Positions 59,109 to 64,000 of a stretch of 64,000 nt of DNA are shown here, one piece after another (position 1 is the stretch's first letter; the number at the start of each line of letters is the position of its first letter). This DNA is from an uncultured Eubacterium sp. (GTDB lineage Bacteria; Bacillota; Clostridia; Lachnospirales; Lachnospiraceae). The notes under the pieces are model-generated. The model worked only from the letters and a program-made list of their open reading frames with translations, searched no databases and had not been told where the DNA came from. The position numbers and the translations under genes were made by a program. The stretch spans positions 1 to 64,000 of the forward strand of contig CAJUTM010000004.1 in assembly GCA_910589595.1 (NCBI GenBank), given 5' to 3'.

Positions 59109-61757
59109 TCAATTTGTCTCTGTTATCTGTTTTTTCATCACTTCCATGGCCGTTTCCAGTGCCTGAGGAATAGCCGACGGGTTCTTACCGCCTGCCTGCG
59201 CCATATTCGGACGTCCACCTCCGCCTCCGCCAACAATTGAAGCTACTTCTTTAATCAAATTTCCGGCATGAGCGCCTTTCTTCATCGCTCCGTCTGTTGC
59301 CATGGCAATAATATTTGCTTTTCCATTTGCCTCACAGGCATATAAGAGGAAAGCCTCTCCTAATTTTTGTTTTGTCTCGTCTCCCAGCTCACGCATTCCA
59401 TTCATATCAATATCACTCAACTGCTTCGCCAGAAGATGAACGCCATCTACTTCCACGGCTTCATCGAGCACATCCCCCGCCGCGTCTTTGGCTATCTTTG
59501 CCTTGAGCTTATTATTTTCTTTCTGTAATTCTTTCAACTCCTCCTGCAGCGAAGTAACTTTTTTGAACACTTCGTTCGGTGAAGATTTTAAACATTTTGC
59601 CACCTCATGTAATTCTTTTTCAACATCATTATAATACTTCATTAAGGCTGCTCCGGTCAGCGCCTCGATACGCCGCACGCCAGCCGCCACACCGCTTTCC
59701 GAGATAATCTTAAAGGAAGATATATTCTGCGTGTTGCCGACATGGGTTCCACCGCAAAGCTCGGAACTGAAATCGCCCATCTGAACGACACGAACGACTT
59801 CGCCATACTTCTCACCAAAAAGGGCCATGGCTCCTGTCTTTTTCGCCTCCTCAATAGACATCTCCTTTGTCTCTACCGAAAGTCCGGCAGCAATTTCACG
59901 ATTGACAATCTCTTCTACTTTGGCAATTTCTTCTGCCGTCATCGGCGTAAAGTGCGTAAAATCAAAACGCAGTTTATTTTCATCGACCAGAGAACCTTTC
60001 TGCTCTACGTGCTCCCCAAGCACAAGACGCAGCGCTTTCTGCATCAGATGAGTAGCGCTATGGTTATTGGCGGTCAGATTTCTTTTCGTCTCATCTACCG
60101 TCAGCGTAGCCGTTTCACCTTTGCGGATTGTTCCCTCTGCCATTCTGCCGACATGACCGATTTTCGAACCCTGAAGCGCAATGACATCTTCTACGATAAA
60201 TTTGCCGCCCGCAGTCGTAATAATTCCATTGTCGGCAACTTGTCCGCCCATAGTTGCATACATTGGTGTCTCGGCAACGAGTACCGTGCCCTCTTCTCCG
60301 GCTTTCAGTTCCTCAACAATCTCATCCTTTGTCGTCAGTACCGTAATCTCCGATTCGTGCGTCAGACGGTCATAGCCGACAAATTTACTTTCGATGGCTG
60401 CGTCAAGCGACTGATAGATTGTCACATCCGCTCCCATGTAGTTGGTCGTTTCACGCGCTTCACGCGCTGTCTGCCTCTGCTTCTCCATCGCCTCATGGAA
60501 ACCTTTTTCATCTACGGAAAATCCTCGCTCTTCCAAAATCTCAATCGTGAGGTCAATCGGAAATCCATAGGTATCATACAACTTAAATGTATTTTCTCCG
60601 GATAAAACCGTATTTCCCGATTTATCCAATTCTGCCATCTTCTCATTCAAAATGGAAAGACCCTGATCTATCGTCTTGTTAAAATTCTGTTCTTCCACCG
60701 TAATCATTTTTACAATGTATGTCTGCCGGTCTGCTAAATCCGGATATCCTGTATGTGATTCTGCAATCACGGTTTTGCTAAGCTCTCCTAAAAACTCTCC
60801 CTGAATGCCGAGCAGCCTGCCATGACGGGCCGCTCTCCGCAACAGGCGGCGGAGTACATAACCGCGCCCCTCATTCGACGGAGTAATGCCGTCTGAAATC
60901 ATAAAAGTCACCGAGCGGATATGTTCGGTAATAACACGAATCGACATATCCTTTCTCTCTTCTTTTCCGTATTCGGTCTTTGCCAATTGACATACCCTGT
61001 CGCGAATGGCCTTAATCGTATCGACATCGAAAATGGAATCCACGTCCTGCATTGCCATTGCCAGACGCTCCAACCCCATTCCGGTATCAATATTTTTATT
61101 TTCTAATTCCGTATAATTTCCATTTCCGTCATTCTCAAACTGTGTAAATACATTATTCCAGATTTCAACATAGCGGTCGCACTCACAGCCAACGGTACAA
61201 TCCGGTTTCCCGCAGCCGTACTTTTCTCCACGGTCATAGTAGATTTCCGAACACGGCCCGCAAGGCCCCGCCCCGTGCTCCCAGAAATTATCTTCCTTTC
61301 CGAAACGGAAAATCCGCTCCGGCGCTATGCCGATATCATTCTTCCAAATATCATACGCTTCGTCGTCTTCCTGATAGACGGACGGATACAACCGCTCTTC
61401 CGGAATTTCCAACACTTTTGTCAGAAATTCCCATGACCACGCAATTGCTTCTTTCTTAAAATAATCTCCAAAGGAAAAGTTGCCCAACATTTCAAAAAAA
61501 GTTCCGTGTCTTGATGTCTTGCCGACATTTTCTATATCGCCCGTGCGAATGCACTTCTGGCAGGTAGCCACCCGCTTACGCGGCGGAATTTCCTGTCCGG
61601 TAAAATACGGTTTTAACGGCGCCATGCCGGCGTTAATAAGCAGCAAACTTTTATCATTTTGAGGTACAAGGGAAAAACTCGGCATCACCAGATGACCCTT
61701 GCTCTCAAAAAAATCCAGATACATTTTTCTTAATTCATTTAATCCATATGATTTCAC
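59109..61757 (-). CDS. alaS: Alanyl-tRNA synthetase
   Basis: 882 residues, full length, starting with GTG (AGGAGGCAATATACC upstream). Class II aminoacylation domain with RKMYLDFFESKGH, HGTFFEMLGNFSFGDYF and MSIRVITEHIRS; the editing domain has NNHSATHLMQKALR and the zinc-site GGTHVGNT; the C-terminal DHH-associated domain ends with GGGGGGRPNMAQAGG. It charges tRNA-Ala and clears mischarged serine and glycine. The upstream gap carries a palindromic repeat but no T-box. Confidence 0.97.
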   Translation of the reverse strand: MKSYGLNELRKMYLDFFESKGHLVMPSFSLVPQNDKSLLLINAGMAPLKPYFTGQEIPPRKRVATCQKCIRTGDIENVGKTSRHGTFFEMLGNFSFGDYFKKEAIAWSWEFLTKVLEIPEERLYPSVYQEDDEAYDIWKNDIGIAPERIFRFGKEDNFWEHGAGPCGPCSEIYYDRGEKYGCGKPDCTVGCECDRYVEIWNNVFTQFENDGNGNYTELENKNIDTGMGLERLAMAMQDVDSIFDVDTIKAIRDRVCQLAKTEYGKEERKDMSIRVITEHIRSVTFMISDGITPSNEGRGYVLRRLLRRAARHGRLLGIQGEFLGELSKTVIAESHTGYPDLADRQTYIVKMITVEEQNFNKTIDQGLSILNEKMAELDKSGNTVLSGENTFKLYDTYGFPIDLTIEILEERGFSVDEKGFHEAMEKQRQTAREARETTNYMGADVTIYQSLDAAIESKFVGYDRLTHESEITVLTTKDEIVEELKAGEEGTVLVAETPMYATMGGQVADNGIITTAGGKFIVEDVIALQGSKIGHVGRMAEGTIRKGETATLTVDETKRNLTANNHSATHLMQKALRLVLGEHVEQKGSLVDENKLRFDFTHFTPMTAEEIAKVEEIVNREIAAGLSVETKEMSIEEAKKTGAMALFGEKYGEVVRVVQMGDFSSELCGGTHVGNTQNISSFKIISESGVAAGVRRIEALTGAALMKYYNDVEKELHEVAKCLKSSPNEVFKKVTSLQEELKELQKENNKLKAKIAKDAAGDVLDEAVEVDGVHLLAKQLSDIDMNGMRELGDETKQKLGEAFLLYACEANGKANIIAMATDGAMKKGAHAGNLIKEVASIVGGGGGGRPNMAQAGGKNPSAIPQALETAMEVMKKQITETN

Positions 61758-61797
61758 GGTATATTGCCTCCTGCCTTTTCATCTAACATATATAATA

Positions 61798-61845
61798 ATG
61801 ATGTTGGGGTCAAAAGGTATTTTGGCCTTTTGACCCTGACATCAT
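61798..61845. repeat. Dispersed palindromic repeat, copy 4
   Basis: ATGATGTTGGGGTCAAAAGG and CCTTTTGACCCTGACATCAT form an almost perfect 20-base-pair inverted repeat around TATTTTGG. It lies in the 140-base gap between the acyltransferase and alaS genes, inside the alaS leader. It is the most complete of the four copies. Confidence 0.7.
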
Positions 61846-61898
61846 AGTAACACAAACAAAACAAAAAAACCACTATTTTTCTGACGAAAACAAACGGA

Positions 61899-62624
61899 TT
61901 ATCCGTCCTTTTCCGCATTTTCCTGCAACAACAGAACACACTTCTGTGCATACGCCGCAATCTCTCTGGCGGTATTTCTTTTGGCGCCGATATCTTCCGG
62001 CGTAAAGGACGACCCAACATGAAACCCAACTTCCCCCTGCGGAATCATCCAGCGCCCGATATTCTTCAACTTATCCATCTGCAAAAAGACAGGCACAATG
62101 CATTGTTTCATACTTGAGATACCAAGAAAACCTCCCTTTTTGAATTTGCGTATCTGAAAACTGTGGTAACTGCATTCTCCCTCTGGAAATAGAACAAGAT
62201 TGCCGGTTTCCAATGCGCTTCTCATCGACAATATGCTATGTTTTAATTCCTGCGTTCCCTGTGCGCAGCGGTCTAACGGCACACAGGCGATGGAACTTAA
62301 ATATTTCCGCAATACAGGATATTTCCACAATTCTTTTGCGGCGACAAAACTGACAGTCTCCTCAATGGCCGCAATCAGAAAAACAACGTCAAAGAAACAG
62401 CGGTGGTTGGACACGAGAAGAAATTTATTATCTCTTGGCAGATTCTCACACCCGTATGTGTTTAATCTGATTTTTGCCGAACGGATAATCTTGTTACATA
62501 TCTTTTTACAAATGGCAAAATTGTTATCCAAATCATCATTAAGACGCCGGTAATTTTTCAACATTTCAAACACAAGTCTGTAAAAGAGCCGGACCATACG
62601 CACGACATCTTTAAATCTTTTCAT
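61899..62624 (-). CDS. 1-acyl-sn-glycerol-3-phosphate acyltransferase (PlsC-like)
   Basis: 241 residues. The acyltransferase motifs are NHRCFFD (HX4D, His near 92), FPEGECSYH (the EGT-type block) and IVPVFLQ. It transfers an acyl chain to lysophosphatidic acid or a related acceptor at the membrane. The segment near the N-terminus is basic rather than a classical membrane helix. The ATG follows TTGAGGTGACTT, 17 bases after the proA stop, so the two are probably co-transcribed. Confidence 0.88.
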   Translation of the reverse strand: MKRFKDVVRMVRLFYRLVFEMLKNYRRLNDDLDNNFAICKKICNKIIRSAKIRLNTYGCENLPRDNKFLLVSNHRCFFDVVFLIAAIEETVSFVAAKELWKYPVLRKYLSSIACVPLDRCAQGTQELKHSILSMRSALETGNLVLFPEGECSYHSFQIRKFKKGGFLGISSMKQCIVPVFLQMDKLKNIGRWMIPQGEVGFHVGSSFTPEDIGAKRNTAREIAAYAQKCVLLLQENAEKDG

Positions 62625-62641
62625 AAGTCACCTCAACTTTA

Positions 62642-63898
62642 CTATCCCCGTATCTGTCCGTCTCCCATAATAATATATTTGGTCGTCGTCAGCGCCAGTA
62701 ATCCCATCGGCCCCCTTGCATGGAGTTTCTGGGTACTAATGCCGATTTCCGCACCAAAGCCGAACTCAAATCCATCGGTAAAACGTGTGGAAGCATTGAC
62801 ATAAACGGCGGCGGCGTCTATCTCATTGAGAAACGTCATCGCGTTGTGATAATCAGAAGTTACAATAGCCTCCGAGTGACCGGTATTATAATGATTGATA
62901 TGTCCGATTGCCTCCTCCAGTGAATCGACTACTTTCACCGATATAACGGCGTCCAGATATTCCTTTCCAAAATCTTCCTCTGTGGCCTCTTTCATATTAT
63001 AACACGCTCTGGCGCGTTCGTCGCCGCGCATTTCCACCTGATGATTTTCCAAGCGCTGCGCAATCAGAGGCAGTATCTTCTCCAGCGCGGCGCTGTGGAT
63101 AACGAGTGATTCGCAGGCGTTACAGACGCCGAGACGCTGTGTCTTTGCATTTTCTACAATATCCGCTGCCATCTTCCCGTCGGCCGTTTCGTCGACGTAA
63201 ACATGACAGTTTCCAGTGCCGGTTTCAATAACCGGAACGGTACTCTTTTCCACGACAGTGCGAATCAGTCCGGCGCCGCCGCGCGGAATCAGGACATCCA
63301 CGTATTCATTCATCCGCATAAAACGCTCTGCCGTCTCATGCGAAGTATCCTCCAGTAATTGAATGCTGTCCACCGGCAGTTTACACGTATTCAGGGCTTC
63401 CCGAATCACTTTGACAATCGCCTTGTTGGAAGAGATAGCATCTTTTCCTCCCCGCAAAATAACGGCATTTCCCGTCTTAAAGCACAATCCAAACGCGTCC
63501 GCCGTCACATTCGGGCGCGATTCGTAGATGATTCCGATTACGCCCAAAGGCACTCTCTTCTGACCAATCTGCATACCAAGCGGCGTTGTTTTCATGTTCA
63601 GCACTTCCCCAACTGGGTCTTCCAACGCAATAATCTGCCGAATCCCCTCTGCCATTCCCTCAATCCGTTCTTCCGTCAGCGTTAGACGGTCGACGAGAGA
63701 TTCTTTCATGCCATCCATTCTGGCCCGTTCCACATCTTTTTGATTCGCTTCCAGCAGGCTGTGTGCATTGGCAATGAGCGCCTGCGCCACCGCTTCCAAT
63801 CCCTCATTTTTTTCTGTTACTCCCAAACGAATCATCTCTCTGGACGCCGCTTTTGCATGTTTTCCTATTACAATCAGAGAATCTTCTCTCATTTCCAT
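62642..63898 (-). CDS. proA: Gamma-glutamyl phosphate reductase
   Basis: 418 residues. Aldehyde-dehydrogenase-type fold with ESRPNVTADAFGLCFKTGN, the catalytic cysteine in LGVCNACESLVIH, and GFEFGFGAEIGISTQKLHARGPMG near the C-terminus. It reduces glutamyl-5-phosphate to glutamate semialdehyde for proline synthesis. The ATG follows AGGAGGTAGGAT. proB would be expected upstream and is probably outside the window. Confidence 0.97.
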   Translation of the reverse strand: MEMREDSLIVIGKHAKAASREMIRLGVTEKNEGLEAVAQALIANAHSLLEANQKDVERARMDGMKESLVDRLTLTEERIEGMAEGIRQIIALEDPVGEVLNMKTTPLGMQIGQKRVPLGVIGIIYESRPNVTADAFGLCFKTGNAVILRGGKDAISSNKAIVKVIREALNTCKLPVDSIQLLEDTSHETAERFMRMNEYVDVLIPRGGAGLIRTVVEKSTVPVIETGTGNCHVYVDETADGKMAADIVENAKTQRLGVCNACESLVIHSAALEKILPLIAQRLENHQVEMRGDERARACYNMKEATEEDFGKEYLDAVISVKVVDSLEEAIGHINHYNTGHSEAIVTSDYHNAMTFLNEIDAAAVYVNASTRFTDGFEFGFGAEIGISTQKLHARGPMGLLALTTTKYIIMGDGQIRG

Positions 63899-63901
63899 AT
63901 C

Positions 63902-64000
63902 CTACCTCCTGTTAATTACAATACTTTGTGGGCAAATATCCCATTGTCCGCACGGAATCGATGTTACATACTGCACGTCAAAAGCAGCCATTACCGTCAT
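63902..64000 (-). other. Open frame running into the window edge, upstream of proA
   Basis: A frame open to the right edge ends at 63902 just before proA and overlaps the proA ribosome binding site. The visible residues (AAFDVQYVTSIPCGQWDIC) do not look like the end of ProB and the other two frames stop sooner. It may be chance; nothing else is recognised in these 100 bases. Confidence 0.2.

Noticed and set aside
59742..60605. Long plus-strand frame opposite alaS
   Set aside because: It is an antisense shadow of a full-length, highly conserved synthetase gene, without a ribosome binding site.
61758..61898. T-box leader before alaS
   Set aside because: The gap is only 140 bases, with no T-box sequence or specifier arm; the hairpin there is a dispersed repeat.

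Overview
The window reads as a low-GC Firmicute of the class Clostridia, most likely a butyrate-producing Lachnospiraceae gut bacterium. The evidence is the thl-crt-hbd-bcd-etfB-etfA cluster lying beside a butyryl-CoA:acetate CoA-transferase gene, strong GGAGG ribosome binding sites, lysine-rich surface proteins, and spore/competence genes (GerMN, ComEA, ComEC). Species is not assignable from the sequence alone.

Layout. 1-3400: a cobalamin riboswitch drives two exported proteins, a DUF4430 (transcobalamin/intrinsic-factor-like) protein and a beta-propeller lipoprotein. 3450-14280: a sirtuin; a membrane phosphoesterase-like protein that has lost its metal ligands; an L,D-transpeptidase; tRNA-Ser(CGA); then a minus-strand run holA, comEC, GerMN lipoprotein, histidine kinase, response regulator, comEA, and a small DMT-type transporter. 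14400-20400: arginine biosynthesis, argCJBD diverging from argG over ArgR-type boxes. 20400-31800: GH43 enzyme, small lipoprotein, S11 D,D-carboxypeptidase, a retropepsin-like protein with a small partner, the GGGtGRT/NifU-like pair, a hexapeptide-repeat protein, a hotdog thioesterase, DUF2207 plus LemA, and aroB. 31900-40100: glmS, a 220-nt imperfect hairpin, and a surface-polysaccharide group (beta-helix protein, DUF4867, GH5, polysaccharide deacetylase, glycosyltransferase). 40285-48340: butyrate synthesis. 48538-59095: an AT-rich accessory island. 59109-64000: alaS, plsC-like acyltransferase, proA.

The most interesting region is the island at 48538-57171. Six tightly packed minus-strand genes, in transcription order, encode a NurA-like nuclease, a HerA-like ATPase, an HSP90-type GHKL ATPase, a radical SAM protein, a class III nucleotide-cyclase-like protein and a second HSP90-type ATPase. 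The combination matches no named defence system that I can recall and looks like a multi-component anti-mobile-element system. It is followed upstream by about 1.9 kb of decayed DNA with a KilA-N pseudogene.

The second candidate is the riboswitch-controlled pair at 172-3333. It could be a Gram-positive surface corrinoid-capture device combining an intrinsic-factor-like domain with a beta-propeller, loosely analogous to BtuG of Bacteroides. Smaller signals include a dispersed palindromic repeat around GGGTCAAAAGG at four sites, a fully eroded phosphoesterase active site, and a hairpin that hides the comEA ribosome binding site.
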